The translations under genes and the position numbers were made by a program. From Siphonodentalium dalli (taxonomy: Eukaryota > Mollusca > Scaphopoda > Gadilida > Siphonodentaliidae), in contig CP136068.1 in assembly GCA_032622095.1 (NCBI GenBank), positions 137,711,989 through 137,775,988 of the forward strand: a stretch of 64,000 nucleotides of DNA, written 5' to 3'. The notes beneath the pieces are model-generated. The model was not told the origin of the DNA. It made no database searches and saw nothing but the letters and a program-made list of their open reading frames with translations. Of this stretch, positions 10,632 to 22,897 are shown one piece after another (the first letter of the stretch is position 1; the number at the start of each line of letters is the position of its first letter).

Positions 10632-10863
10632 TTAACCCTTTCATGACTTGAATTCCTGCAATTTTGCGAAAATCCTGTGCCAATGCATTCTCTTATATAT
10701 GGGAATCTCCCATAGCGAGCCTTGCATATATAAGAATAATTCATTGACCTAACAATATTTACCTTGACCTTGTAAGCTAGTGCATTCTCTTATATAAAAT
10801 AGAATGCATTGGCACATGGTCTTTAATGCTGCACCAGCGCAGATCCCTTCGTGAAAGGGTTAA
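10632..10863 (+). mobile_element. MITE C3
   Basis: TTAA on both sides, CCCTTTCATGA left end and GTGAAAGGG right end. The first cassette is diverged and the second lacks its loop. Confidence 0.8.
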
Positions 10864-11104
10864 AGGTGGTGTACGTTTTCCTTGTCCAAGTTCCCTTCAA
10901 CATAAAACCAGCATGAGAAATCAGTAGGGATGATGTTGGTTTACGTTGAATTACGATTGCCTTGCTCTTCAATATTTTTTTAGCATTATTCTCCAAACCT
11001 AATGGTGGTATACTCCTCTCCAGCTCCACTCATCGAAACAATGACGCTCTTACATTGTTATTGCTCCTCCATTAATTCTTTGATCATTAGCACTAAGATA
11101 GCTT
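10864..11104. other. Unassigned segment
   Basis: An open frame on the minus strand has no supporting features. The block CCTTGTCCAAGTTCCCTTCA followed by ACATAAAACCAGC also occurs, altered, at 20355-20395, so this is probably dispersed repeat. Confidence 0.3.
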
Positions 11105-11320
11105 CATTCATTAAACGAGGGTGTACTATAACTAAGTCCCGCCATTAACTTGAGAATGTCTTTATGTTTCCTATATTACGAATGTTGTGAATCATAAAAG
11201 AATAATCATAAGAAATGAGTATTTGATCAATCTAATATTATTGTAGAATGTCTCTTTGATATGAGCTGTAGATTTCTAAGATCTACCACTGAGGCCTACT
11301 GTTAAACCAGTGTTTTATTG
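11105..11320 (+). repeat. 215-bp direct repeat, copy 1
   Basis: Nearly the same as 11550-11766 (contains GAATCATAAAAGAATAATCA and AGATCTACCACTGAGGC). Spacing between copies is 445 bp. Non-coding. Confidence 0.8.
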
Positions 11321-11549
11321 CATGTCGATTGGGTCAAACTTTTATTCAAAGTATATGACCATGACTTATAAAGTTAGGGAACTTTTTTCTTGTGGAACTG
11401 CAAAATAAGGATTTATTCTCAAACATAAAATCACAATTTCAAATGTCCAATTTCACATATTCAAATCCTATATATATATTTTACTGAGCACTACTATACT
11501 GTTCTCCTAACCTGGTTTTCTGATACTTAGCTCCCTTCTCCATCAGCGC

Positions 11550-11766
11550 CATTCATTAAACCAGGGTGTACTCTAAGCATCCTGTTTAAGCCTCACCATT
11601 AACTTGAGAATGTCATTACGTTACCTATATTACGTATGTTGTGAATCATAAAAGAATAATCATAAGAAATGACTATTTGATCATTCTAATATTATTGTAG
11701 AATGTTTCTTTGATATGAGCTGTAGATTTCTAAGATCTACCACTGAGGCCCACTGTTTATCCGATG
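11550..11766 (+). repeat. 215-bp direct repeat, copy 2
   Basis: Second copy of 11105-11320, diverging at both edges. The 230 bp between the copies is not duplicated. Confidence 0.8.
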
Positions 11767-12203
11767 TTTAGATTTGCGGATCCCGACAAATATCCTATTA
11801 ATCTGACTTATTAGTGTTACCTTGTCTTACGCCAGTTCTCGCCAGGTGTGTCTGGGTTCTCTTTAGTAAGGTAAAAGTCACCAGGTACGCCCAGGTAAAC
11901 TCATCTCATATTATCCTCAAATTTGTTGTTTGAAGGTGAACGTCCTGTTTATTTTGTATATCACCTATGTCTTTGTATTGACATATGTATGCAGGCTCAG
12001 TGTGCATATAATGAATATAGAGAATTGTGTTTATTACATGCATGACCGACATCCAACTGACGTTTTTCGAAGAATAGTGGTAGGTGATGCCAAACTGCAA
12101 ACAAATTACCTGTAAGAGACTGCACTCACATGAATGTTTTTTTTTTGTTGAGTGGCAATTGACTTCCATTCTCTCTGTCTGAAAAAAGTTTTCAGAAGAG
12201 AGG
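11767..12203. other. Unassigned 0.4 kb
   Basis: Overlapping short frames on both strands, none convincing. The last 30 bases belong to a dispersed repeat that recurs at 14465-14690. Confidence 0.3.
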
Positions 12204-12435
12204 TACAGTAATGCCCTAAATAATTGACTCCTTAACTACAGCAGAATTATGGGTAATTTTTCAGGATTTAGTCGGAAATATGGCTTAATTGTTGCCATTC
12301 AACGGAAAGCTCTCAATGAGCTCTCAATGAGAGCTTTCCGATGAATGGCCACAAGCCATATTTCCGACTAAATCCTGAAAAGTTACCCATAATTCTGCTG
12401 TGATTAAGGAGTCGATTATTTAGGGCATTACTGTA
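12204..12435. mobile_element. Foldback D6
   Basis: Long TA-flanked palindrome, arms about 105 bp with small differences. The same flank at 14470-14500 has a single TA and no insertion. Confidence 0.9.
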
Positions 12436-12579
12436 ACTGTTTCTCTCAAGTTTCCTGATGATGTTGAGGCCAGTGTTATATCTGTTAACTCACAAAAAAA
12501 CATGTGCCAAGTACAAAAACAGCAGAATGTGTTCATAGCTCACATCATCACATGCATGTAAAAGTATGTACTATGCCCA

Positions 12580-12755
12580 TACAGTAATGCCCTAAATAAT
12601 TGACTCCTTAACCGCAGAAGAATTATGGGTAATTTTTTAGTAGGAAATATGGCTGAGAGCTTTCCAATGAATGGCAACAAGCCATATTTCCAATTAAATC
12701 CAGAAAAATTACCCACAATTCTTCTACAGATAAGGAGTCGATTATTTAGGGCATT
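12580..12755. mobile_element. Foldback D7, right end lost
   Basis: Left end TACAGTAATGCCCTAAATAA intact. The right arm stops at TTTAGGGCATT without the final ACTG-TA. Confidence 0.8.
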
Positions 12756-12834
12756 TGACTTTCAATACTTGATATCTATTCATTCATCTGCAGACAGGTT
12801 GATATAATACATTCAGAAAAGTCCTTAACCCTTT

Positions 12835-13198
12835 ACCCAACAGAAGGGCCCTGTGCCAATGCATTCTCTTATATATGCGAGTCGACCATAGGTCGCCTCG
12901 CATATATAAGAGAATGCATTGGCTTAACACATTAAAAATTATAAAATTGTTAAAGAATGTAAGATTTTTTTTTTAGGCCAATGCATTCTCTTATATATGC
13001 GAGGCGACCTATGGTTGACTCGCATATATAAGAGAATGCATTGGCACAGGGCATAACTGTAACTATCACAATGTTGTCAAGGAGCCGGTTCCAATGATAT
13101 CCATATTTGTATGGTTCTATTGAGACAGACCGAAGATATTTTAGGCTGTTGAAGCTTTATTTGGCCGGGTTTGGCCGGTTTGTTGGGTAAAGGGTTAA
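12835..13198 (-). mobile_element. MITE A3
   Basis: Reverse A element with TTAA ends. The AT spacer is shortened by about 35 bp relative to A2. Confidence 0.9.
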
Positions 13199-13318
13199 AA
13201 CATATTACCCATACATCATGAAAAAAACCTAAGAAGGGATAGGGGACAACAGGCATTCTGACCTGTCATGGGGCTTCCGCCATTCATAAGAGAAAAATTT
13301 AATCTATGTCCTTGAGTG

Positions 13319-13717
13319 TTAACCCTTTACCCAACAAACCGGCCAAAACCGGCCAAATAAAGCTTCAACAGCCTAAATTATCTTGGGTCTGTCTCAATAA
13401 AACCATACAAATATGGATATCATTGGAACCGGCTCATTGACCACATTGTGATGGTTACAGTTATGCCCTGTGCCAATGCATTCTCTTATATATGCGAGTC
13501 GACCATAGGTCGCCTCGCATATATAAGAGAATGCATTGGCCTAAAAAAAATCTTTTTTAACACTTTTTACCATTTTTTCTTACATTCTTTAACAATTTTA
13601 TAATTTTTAATGTGTTAAGCCAATGCATTCTCTTATATATGCGAGGCGACCTATGGTCGACTCGCATATATAAGAGAATGCATTGGCACAGGGCCCTTCT
13701 GTTGGGTAAAGGGTTAA
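13319..13717 (+). mobile_element. MITE A4
   Basis: Complete 399-bp A element, TTAA ends, both hairpin cassettes intact. Confidence 0.9.
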
Positions 13718-14450
13718 TAAATTTTGTATAGAATCACAACAAATTTGAGATCCATTTTATCACATAATCACATTTTAGCAAGGAAATAAGATCTTGAAAT
13801 GGATGGGGTTAAAAACAATGTTAATATTGATTTCCTTATCACAACCAAAAAGGAAGTATAGACACCTTCAAGAAAAAATATAGTTGTTCAACAACCCTCA
13901 TCACCCATGTTTATCACACAATCAACACTAAACAACCCAACACAAATTGAATAATGAATATCATAATTATTTTATGATTAACCCTTTACCCAACAAACCG
14001 GCCAAAACCGACAAATAATGCTTCAACAGCCTAAAATATCTTCGGTCTGTCTCAATAGAACCATACATATATGGATATCATTGGAACCGGCTCCTTGACC
14101 ACATTGTTATAGTTACAGTTATGCCCTGTGCCAATGCATTCTCTTATATATGCGAGAATATATAAGAGAATGCATTGGCCTAAAAAAAATCTTTTTTTAC
14201 CATTTTTTCTTGCATTGTTTAACAATTTTATAATTTTTAATGTGTTAAGCCAATGCATTCTCTTATATATGCGAGGCGACCTATGGTCGACTCGCATATA
14301 TAAGAGAATGCATTGGCACAGGGCCCTTCTGTTGGGTAAAGGGTTAACATAATAATAAAGTTCTGGTATTGCACTAAGTTCTTGAGTCACTGCGCATGCT
14401 GATAATACACGTGTCTTACTAAAAAATATGGGGTCGGTTTTGGGGGCTAT
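13718..14450 (+). repeat. Dispersed repeat L, interrupted by A5
   Basis: Left part 13718-13977 and right part 14348-14450 match 57236-57640 as one continuous sequence. The A5 insertion is the only large difference. Confidence 0.8.
13978..14347 (+). mobile_element. MITE A5, first hairpin loop lost
   Basis: TTAA-flanked A element. The first cassette jumps from TATATATGCGAG straight to AATATATAAGAG, losing the loop and the start of the right arm (about 14156-14160). The second cassette is intact. Confidence 0.9.
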
Positions 14451-14993
14451 AATTCAGAGATAAGAAGTTTTCAGAGGAGAGGTAACTTTTTCTTCCAAGT
14501 TGCCTGATGAATCTGAGGCCTGTGATTGACTCACAAACACATGTGCTAAGTACAATATCAGCAGAATTTATTCATAGCTCACACAGTCGCATCATCATCA
14601 CAGGTATCATAAGCATGGGCTTTATGAAGCTTGATTAATCCCTTATTAAAAACAGGTAATCAACTGTCTATTAATGAGCCATTGCATACACCATCACAGA
14701 GAATGCATTCTATTGAGGTTCGCCCCCATAGTTTGTCTGCGTTTCCTGTCCCATGGCTGCATGTGCCCTCTCGATGTGTTTTCAAGGCTTTACTGTTCAT
14801 TCTGTAAGTAAACATGTTCTGCTCTTGGGGGAAATAAAAATGCTAAAATGTTTTTTGATCTGTGAGTGTATGCTATATTTATTATAAATGTGTTTATGAA
14901 GACAGTTATTCTTCTCATCTTCTTTTATACAATGTGATGTAGGTAGCAGGGCTGTGTAACTGTCTTACTAATACAGCAAGTTCTGCTCAGTCT
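14348..14993. other. Repeat L end, then dispersed repeat
   Basis: 14465-14690 matches the sequence around D6 and D7 (12180-12580) without the D insertions. The rest, to 14993, is unassigned. Confidence 0.5.
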
Positions 14994-15359
14994 TTAACCC
15001 TTTACCCAACAAACCGGCCAAAAACGGCCAAATAAAGCTGCAACAGCCTAAATTATCTTGGGTCTGTCTCAATAAAACCATACAAATATGGATATCATTG
15101 GAACCGGCTCATTGACCACATTGTGATGGTTACAGTTATGCCCTGTGCCAATGCATTCTCTTATATATGCGAGTCGACCATAGGTCTTTTTTTTAACCCT
15201 TTTTACCATTTTTTCTTACATTCTTTAACAATTTTATAATTTTTAATGTGTTAAGCCAATGCATTCTCTTATATATGCGAGGCGACCTACATGTATGGTC
15301 GACTCGCATATATAAGAGAATGCATTGGCACAGGGCCGTTCTGTTGGGTAAAGGGTTAA
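14994..15359 (+). mobile_element. MITE A6
   Basis: A element with TTAA ends. The first cassette is cut after ATAGGTC, so its right arm is missing. The second cassette has a small insertion in its loop. Confidence 0.9.
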
Positions 15360-15900
15360 GTGGGCCCCGCTGTATTTACAGACTTAATGTATACCAAACT
15401 CCATGCAGGGTTTACCTCCCTTGATGATTCCATAAGACTGCTGCTACCGCCGACATTTTACCCACAGTTGGTGGACTTCCGCAATATTAATATATATACT
15501 AAACGAACAGAACAACATGAAGCCCTTATTAAGTACACAAAATATTGAAAAAAAATTGTTTAATTTCGTACTTTGGAACGTCCCATTAGAACCAAAGAAC
15601 TATACTGAACATGGATGACATTGTCACGACAACACGCATGGCAAGTCAAACACAACAGTTTTAATTTGCTGCAATTTTAACGAGTAACTTGAGAAAAGTG
15701 TCAGCAAAACTACCGTTCTAATTCTCCATTCTGCCATTAAGTTTTTAATGCGGGAATTGATCTCAAAGCACATAGAAAATTTGACTTTGGTGCAATCGTT
15801 TTTGCCGTTTTGGCTGGAAAACCCTGCGCTAAATATAGAAAACCACAAACTCGTACCCAGCAGGTGACTAGAGTCAGAAAGTATGACTGCATGGTGCGAT
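15360..15900 (+). repeat. Dispersed repeat J, copy 1
   Basis: Contains CTCCATGCAGGGTTTACCTC, ATTAATATATATACTAAACG and CTCTAATTCTCCATTCTGCC blocks. Other copies lie at 21000-21500 and 33640-34249 with 39513-39725. The open frame at its start is not conserved between copies. Confidence 0.75.
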
Positions 15901-16184
15901 CTAGAGCTGCATGACTGCCTGCTCTAAAGCCCCTTGTAACTTGTCAGGGGTTGAAGTTGAGCTATTTTCATGTGTTTTGTAAACAGTGACCACCATGTTG
16001 TAAATTATAAACTGCTATTTATACAAAAATACAATTTGTTTTCGTTGTCTGCTCTGGGATTGTGGTTCCATATGATGTTCAAATTCTGCAAAAGTTTATT
16101 GTGATCACGCATGTAGTTCCCAGTTACTAAACTACCCTTTATGCACACAGGGGATACGTCACATTTGGAACGTGGCAAAATAAC
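15901..16184. other. Unassigned segment
   Basis: No gene recognised. It is the left flank of the hAT-like element. Confidence 0.3.
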
Positions 16185-16192
16185 CAAGTCTG

Positions 16193-17418
16193 TAGTGATG
16201 CGGACCGGACCGGACCACCTTGGGTGGTCCGGTCCACTGCCAAGGCGGTCCAGTCCGGTCCGGTCCAGGCCATTCCGGTCCGGTACACATGCCTGGACCG
16301 GTCCAAAACGGTCCGGTCCACCTATAATAGGCTATATGTTAATGAATTCTCTGTTTTCTCAAAGTTTTACTCTGTATAGTACAACCTATAAGGTTACTGA
16401 GTTCAGTGCATTGCAATGAGTCCATATTGTATGCATCATTGTCTGTCTATGGTGGGATATAATGGGAACGATGCACGATAATAGTATTTCTAGTAATGCG
16501 AACATGCACTAATTAAATGTATTGGACAGATATATAGCTAGGGTCAGAATGTGTTATAACCAATCTAACATGGCACTCAACTATTCGTATGTATGATTCG
16601 TATCATACTTATTTTCATTAAATTGAAATTGAAACGAAATAACTATACTATTATTATCTATTGTCTTCTCTGTATTATTGTTATAATTTTTTTTTTGGTA
16701 AAACATACTCTCCTAGATGGGGAGGAAATAAAGATATATATACCTAAGTACAACTACTATTGGATTAATGTGACTGTCTTGTATATGTACTATGTAATGT
16801 GGTTTGCATGTTTCTTCGATAATTATAACTGTGAAAAACAATAGAATACTCGATTCGATATCCATCCAAATTGATTAGTTGATGCCATGTTACACTGTTT
16901 ATGACAAATAGTTCCATACTCATTCAGTTGCATGTTTGTCGCATTGATATGGTGCTACAAAGTGTTGGCCAATGTCGGATAGTAGTTATTAAAAACAATT
17001 TTAACAAGCAATTTTTATATTTTGAAAATGTTTTCAGAATGCTTAACATTTTGCGACATCAAAGCAGGCGGCCGGTACTCGGCGACATCAAAGCAGGCGG
17101 CCGCCCACACTGGTACTTTCATAAGGAAAGTGACATGTACAAAGTACATCCATACATTGTTTGCGTGGCATCAAACGTTTAATAGATATTAACCACTTGA
17201 ATGCGTCAATACATCGTTGTTAATTGATATGACGGCAAATACGAAATAATATTCGCAATAGTTTATTTTTACTGAAGTAAAATAGTGGACCGGACCGGAG
17301 AGTACCGGACCGGCGGCAAAAAGCGGTCCGGTCCAGTGACACCCGGTCCGGACCGGACCGCGGTCCACCCCTGGACCGCGGACTGGACCGGTCCAAAGCG
17401 GTCCGGTCCGCATCACTA
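16193..17418. mobile_element. Non-autonomous hAT-like element with GGACCGGTCC-rich ends (1226 bp)
   Basis: Begins TAGTGATGCGGACCGGACC and ends with the complement, GTCCGGTCCGCATCACTA. An exact 8-bp duplication, CAAGTCTG, lies at 16185-16192 and 17419-17426. The outer ~130 bp at each end is a dense run of CCGGTCC/GGACCGG motifs, far richer in G+C than the AT-rich middle. No transposase frame is recognisable. Short frames in the middle (for example 16593-16844) look like random AT-rich translation. Confidence 0.85.
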
Positions 17419-17426
17419 CAAGTCTG

Positions 17427-17945
17427 TCAGAGTGAAGCTCAAATCAGTCAGTTCTTTTAATTAATTTAATTAATTAATTTCATGACCAGTGATATATTCA
17501 TGATAGGATCTACCTCTCCTTGTAGACAGAAACAACACACAAGATTTAATTTGCAGGAGTCAGTTTTAATCTCTTAATCTTCTGCCTAATACTATCACCT
17601 TCTCTTAGGTAGATAAATTGGATTTACATCATTAATGATCAGTAAATCAATCTAGTTGCATAGCTGATTAATAAGTTCCTTCCAACTCTGTCCAACTCGC
17701 TATAAACATATCCAACATTGAACGCAATAGCATAAAATATTCATGTTGCAACAATGCCAGACCTCAAAATTATATGGTTCTGGACATTCACAGAATGAGG
17801 TCCCCAGTAGGTGAATTTAGTGACGCTAACCAGCAACGCTTCTCTATAGCAACTTGGTTACTGATTCTGGTGATAGCTATTCTGTCTTCCAATAACTTCA
17901 TGTTGTGAAGATATGGCTCAATTCTATATTCTATCTTGGAAAGAC
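17427..17945. other. Unassigned segment with E fragment
   Basis: AT-rich (TTAATTAATTAATT at about 17459). A short E-family piece, CAGAATGAGGTCCCCAG, sits near 17792-17830. Otherwise nothing recognised. Confidence 0.35.
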
Positions 17946-19625
17946 TACATGTATATATGATGGGCAATGTACTATTGATTTCTCCAAGAGATCACTGCCA
18001 GGCTTATAAGACAGAGGTTCCATTCTCAATTCACACAGCATACCATGATTCCATGACTGTAGGTATGAGTCTGAGATACCATATGGTGTAATCTCATGTC
18101 GCAAGACAGACGCTTCTGTTGACAGTCACCAACTCAAAATTATTTTTCTATGACTGTAGGTATGTGTGTGACATACCATATGGTGTAATCTCATGACCGA
18201 AGACAGAAGCTTCTGTTATCACCATCTCAAAATAATTATTTTATATCCTTCCTGAATCTATCTAGAAATTGTTTTTAGGTGTTTGATAATGTCTCCAATA
18301 ATGAAGATAAGCATCAAATTATGATGAGCAATGCACTTGTAATCTCTAAAAGATCACTGACCTTTAAGACCAAGATATCTCTCATCAAAAGTTGGGACAT
18401 TCACATAGCATACTTGCTAGGTGTTGAGTAGTTCCTATGACTGTAGGTATGCGTGTGACATACCCTATGGTGTAATATCATGTCGGATGACAGAAGCTGC
18501 TGTTGTCACCAACTCATAATAATTATTTTATATCCCTGAATCGATCTGAATTTTTTTTTTTTAGGTTTTCGTTGATGTCTCCATGACTCTCCAATAATAA
18601 GATTAAAGCCTCAGACAATGATGAGCAATGCACTTGTAATCTCTAAAAGATCACTGACCTTTAAGACCAAAATCTTGCTCATATAAAATTGGGACATTCA
18701 TATAGCAAAACTGAGAAATACTTGGTAGGCATTGAGTAGATTTCATGACTGTAGGTGTGAGTCTGACATACGATATGGTGTAATATCATGTCAGATGACA
18801 GAAGCTTCTATTGATTGTCACCAACTCAAAATTATTATTTTATATCCCTGTCTGATTCAGTCTCTTTAAAAAGCCAACGAAAATTTTACAATGTTTATGT
18901 CTGGATATCTCATTCATAATCAGTTACTGAATTGATGGTATTCCCTCCATTTCATTGGAGAGTGGTGAAGCATGCGCGTGATTTCATTGGTTTATGGCAA
19001 AACAGATCACTTCACAGATCAGTGGTCAATGACATGTTGACAAGCTTCCCACACATTGTCAAATTCAACTAATGTTGGAAAACTGAATACAGGCGATGTA
19101 TCCATAACTAATTTTACTCATCGCAATATAGGAGACATCGATCATCTTCAAGTTTTTATCAGTCAACGATATTCGTGACTGATTATTCTTTCGCATCTTG
19201 TTGTATTTATAACTATTTCTAAATACTACCATTCTCTCAAACATTTAATATGACAGGAATGCACTCCATATTTGGAAATGGTTTATTGCATCATGTTGGG
19301 AATGTCGCATATCTTTGTAGAAATGAAATTTAGTGGACACATCCAGAGACATATATCTGTTAGGATTATCGTCGTCTTTTTAAAGAGACTGTGTATGAAT
19401 CTATCTGGAAATTTTTTTTAGGTTGTGGATAATGTCTCCAATAATGAAGATAAGCATCAGACTATGTCAGATGAGCAATGCACTTGTAATCTCCAAAAGA
19501 TCACTGCCCTTTAAGACCAAGATATCTCTCATCAAGCATACTTGCTAGTAGTTTCTATGACTGTAGGTATGAGTCTGACATACCATATGGTGTAATGATT
19601 CATTAGCTACCAATCTCATAGAGCA
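17946..19625 (+). repeat. Tandem repeat of ~280-310 bp, with insertion
   Basis: The landmark ATGACTGTAGGTATG recurs near 18051, 18149, 18435, 18744 and 19557. Each full unit also has GAGCAATGCACTTGTAATCT and AAAAGATCACTG. The last spacing (about 812) exceeds the unit length by roughly the size of the 534-bp insertion at 18858-19391. Non-coding. Confidence 0.85.
18858..19391. mobile_element. 534-bp element with 16-bp terminal inverted repeats
   Basis: Perfect inverted ends, CAGTCTCTTTAAAAAG and its complement, interrupt the tandem repeat. Flanks TGTCTGATTC and TGTATGAATC are similar (8 of 10), so the duplication is unclear and the superfamily is not assigned. No transposase frame. Confidence 0.7.
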
Positions 19626-19849
19626 TAAATTAAGCTTCCTGCTGAGTTACAAATTAGTGGCATGTGTCTGTCTGTAAACAAACTAATGAGAATATCTCTA
19701 TCTACCCAGACCAATGGCTATTTAAGCTTAATTGGACAGAGAGCAAAGAGCTCATAGAACTGTGAAATGAAGACACATGCTACCTCAGATGTGGTATACA
19801 CCATAAGTAATAAGAACTTATGGAAAGAATGGACCACACAAGCAAGGTA

Positions 19850-20250
19850 TTTTTATACCCCTTTAAAAAAAAAAGGGGGGTATACTATTTTGCACCTGTC
19901 TGTACGTCCATCCATCCATCCGATGCCTGTTCATGTCATAACTTGAACATTCGTACTCAGATCTCATTATAATTTGGCATGGATGTTCACTACTGTGATG
20001 ACATTCAATAGAGGGTTGAATGATTTTGTTCAGATTTTCCATTCTAGAGTTATTCATTTTTGTTTATTTGAAAATTTTGGCTTTTTGGTCTGTCCGATGT
20101 CCGTTCATGTGATAACTTCAACAGTAGTGCTCAGATCTCAATGTAATTTGGCCTGGATGTTCACTACTATGAGGACATTCAATAGAGGCCTCAATCATTT
20201 TGTTTTGATTTTCTATTCTAGAGTTATTCATCTTTGTTTATCTTTTTCAA
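19850..20250 (+). repeat. Two tandem copies of ~174 bp
   Basis: After a poly-A/poly-G start, a unit with GTTCATGTCATAACTTGAAC and ATTTGGCATGGATGTTCACT is repeated once with changes. A related start (GGGGGTATACTGGATTG) is seen at 25360. Family not identified. Confidence 0.7.
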
Positions 20251-20498
20251 TTCTATGAAGCATAAATGCAAGGTTATGTCAGCCCCCCCACCTACCCATT
20301 GGCGATTTGTGTTACAAGAGCGGCAATTCCTCCTCCTCCGGCCAGGTCTTCTTGCTTGTTAGTCCAAGTTTCCTTCAACATAAACCAGCTACGGTACTGA
20401 AATCAGTTTGGATAATGCTGTTTTACGTGGAAGCTGTGTATATATCTTTCTATAGCAGACTTTATGCCCAGATCCAGTTCAAATCAAATACATTATGT

Positions 20499-20641
20499 TA
20501 CAGTAATGCCCTAATTAATCGTCTCCATAACCACGAGAGCTTTCCGATGAATGGCAACAAGCCATATTTCCGACTAAATCCTGAAAAATTACCCATAATT
20601 CTGCTCTGGTTATGGAGTTGATTAATTAGGGCATTACTGTA
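20499..20641. mobile_element. Foldback D8
   Basis: TA-flanked D variant with TAATTAATC instead of AAATAATC in both arms, a matched double change. The left arm is shortened. Confidence 0.85.
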
Positions 20642-20799
20642 TATACATCGGAAAGTGTGACATCTTACTGTCATAATGTTGTATTATAATCTAACTTTCA
20701 TGTTAAATTGCGCATAGAATATGCCGCATATTTACAAGCAATCATGGTTTATTTACATTTAATTCACACTGTAACTTTGCGAGGTAAATGATGACTGTT

Positions 20800-20991
20800 C
20801 CTATTCATCCATCTGGAGGTACATTTAGAAAAAATAAGCAGACGACAGATAATAAAAGTGCAGAAGGAGTCCAAGTTGTTGGAGGGAAATGTTCAGATAA
20901 TAAGTTCAACAGCACTTGTTGAACTTATTATCTGAACATTTCTAAGGGATAACTACTCATCAATTAGTATTTAGTATAGAAAGGGTTAACT
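20800..20991. mobile_element. I-family element, right part
   Basis: Contains a palindrome with TTCAGATAATAAGTTCAAC arms around 20893-20940 and ends in AGTATAGAAAGGGTTAA, the I terminus with TTAA. Confidence 0.6.
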
Positions 20992-20999
20992 CGGCCAGT

Positions 21000-21510
21000 T
21001 CAAACGGTGAGCATGCAGGCTCTTGAACTCCATGCAAGGTTTACCTCCCTTGGTGACATTGATAAGACTGCTGCTACCGGCGACATTTTACCCACATTCG
21101 GTGGACTGCCGTGATATTAATATATATACTAAAGCGAACAGAACCACATGTTGCCTGAATATCAAGCACACAACATATCGAACAAAATTTGTGTAATTTC
21201 GTACATTAAGTTTGGAAAGTTCTACTTGAACCATAGAATTAACTGTATGACGAAAAAGTGAGTTCTAGTTTTCTGCCATTTTGCTGAGTAGCTTGCGAAA
21301 ATCATCAACCAGACTGCCGCTCTAATTCTCCATTCTATAAATAAGTTTTTAATATGTCAATTGTTCTCAAAACACATTGGATATTTTACTTTGGGACAAT
21401 TGGTTTCGCCATTTTGGCTGGAAAAACCCGTGCTAGATAAAGAAAATCACAGACTATAGTACCCAGCCGGTGACCGAGTCAGAAAATAAGTATGACAGAT
21501 GCGCTCTTGC
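21000..21510 (+). repeat. Dispersed repeat J, copy 2
   Basis: Matches 15360-15900 throughout with substitutions and indels. Confidence 0.75.
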
Positions 21511-22612
21511 AGAGATTGGCAGGCTGTAGCTATATAGGGCAGCATATGACTTTACTAAAAGAATAATAATGACATATCTATTTGGAACATCTTAGAATGT
21601 TGTCTGACTCATGTCTGATGGTAATGGTAGACATTCACGGAGTATTTGGCTCATGGTAGCTTGGTAATTTGAAGTAATATCCTGATTTGTGTAACCCACC
21701 TGTCAGTTCGTCTTTGAATTGTGATAGGTAGCGAATTCGGTGGCAGTTATTACCTGGTCTCCGCCTCAATTTACCTGTCTGTGTGGCGTTGTTTGACCCA
21801 TTCACCTGTAATTTGTACCATTTGCCTCGTAAGATAAGGCTAGTTACTACAATTGGTTTTGTCAGGTGATCGTGATCTGAGCCAAAGAGGTATTTTCCTC
21901 GGCTACTCCTTGTCTCTGTTAATGAACAGCTTACAACATGGTGGCATCTGATCAGGGACAAGCGAGGTTTCAAATTGGAATAAGTTGGCTCTTATCTTGG
22001 CAAAGTATTAAAGGTACTCAATCCGATTCGATAGTCCCCATATAATCAGATTCCAACAACAACATTTTTAGAAATGCCTCTTCAGTTATCAGAATCGATT
22101 AATTGCCCAAAAGTAATGCTAACCACTGTCAACTATAATATAAAATTGCCCGAAACGTGTCATTTATCAACATGTTGTTTGACAAAATTTGGCCTTATTA
22201 TCGACAGAAAGCCTCTTGATTTTAGAGTTATCCATCTTCATTCGCAATTTGGCCTGAGAACGTTGGCTCATCGACTGTTTACTGGGCCACTATTAATTCT
22301 CGATGGTGAAAAAAAAAATAGATTTCAAAAATTGATATCTAATAACTCTGAGCTTTGATAGGTGGTCTCCTCGACTCGAATCAAATGTTTTTTACCCCGA
22401 ATCCAAATAAATAGTAATTGAGGGGAGCTTAATCAGAGTATGCATCTTTAATGGCTGAAGTTCAATTTTCATCTTTTATGATCATAAAGGTATCATATGC
22501 AACCCATAAACCCATTTATAAACCATTATATAGTGAGTAAGAACACCATTGTAATCAATTAATATACTTTAACCATATCTATACTAAATACTCATTGACA
22601 AGTATATTTCCC
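21511..22612. other. Unassigned 1.1 kb
   Basis: No gene supported. A 112-codon minus-strand frame (21635-21973) resembles no family I know. The end, 22495-22610, is a repeat K fragment. Confidence 0.35.
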
Positions 22613-22897
22613 TTAATCCTTTCATGATGGGAGCTGCGCTGGTGCAGCATTAAAGATCTTGTGCCAGTGCATTCTCTGATATATGCTAGTCTCCAATAGC
22701 GAGACTCGTATATATCAGAGAATGCACTGGCACATATATAAGAGAATGCACTGGCTTACAAGATCAGGCTAAATATTTCAGACCAATGTATCTCTTATGT
22801 ATGCGAGGCTCGATCCTATGGGACTTGCATATATAAGATAATGCATTGGCACAGGGTTTTGGTAAAATTCAGGAAGCTCCAATCATGAAAGGGTTAA
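22613..22897 (-). mobile_element. MITE C4
   Basis: TTAA ends with C-family termini, reverse orientation. Its first cassette (about 22661-22733) has CTCTGATATAT in one arm and the matching ATATATCAGAG in the other, a paired change relative to other copies. Confidence 0.85.

Noticed and set aside
16593-16844. 83-codon plus-strand frame as the hAT transposase
   Set aside because: Rich in Ile/Tyr/Asn as AT-rich DNA gives by chance; none of the hAT transposase motifs.
21635-21973. 112-codon minus-strand frame as a gene
   Set aside because: Unrecognised, no splice or start context, in repeat-rich DNA.
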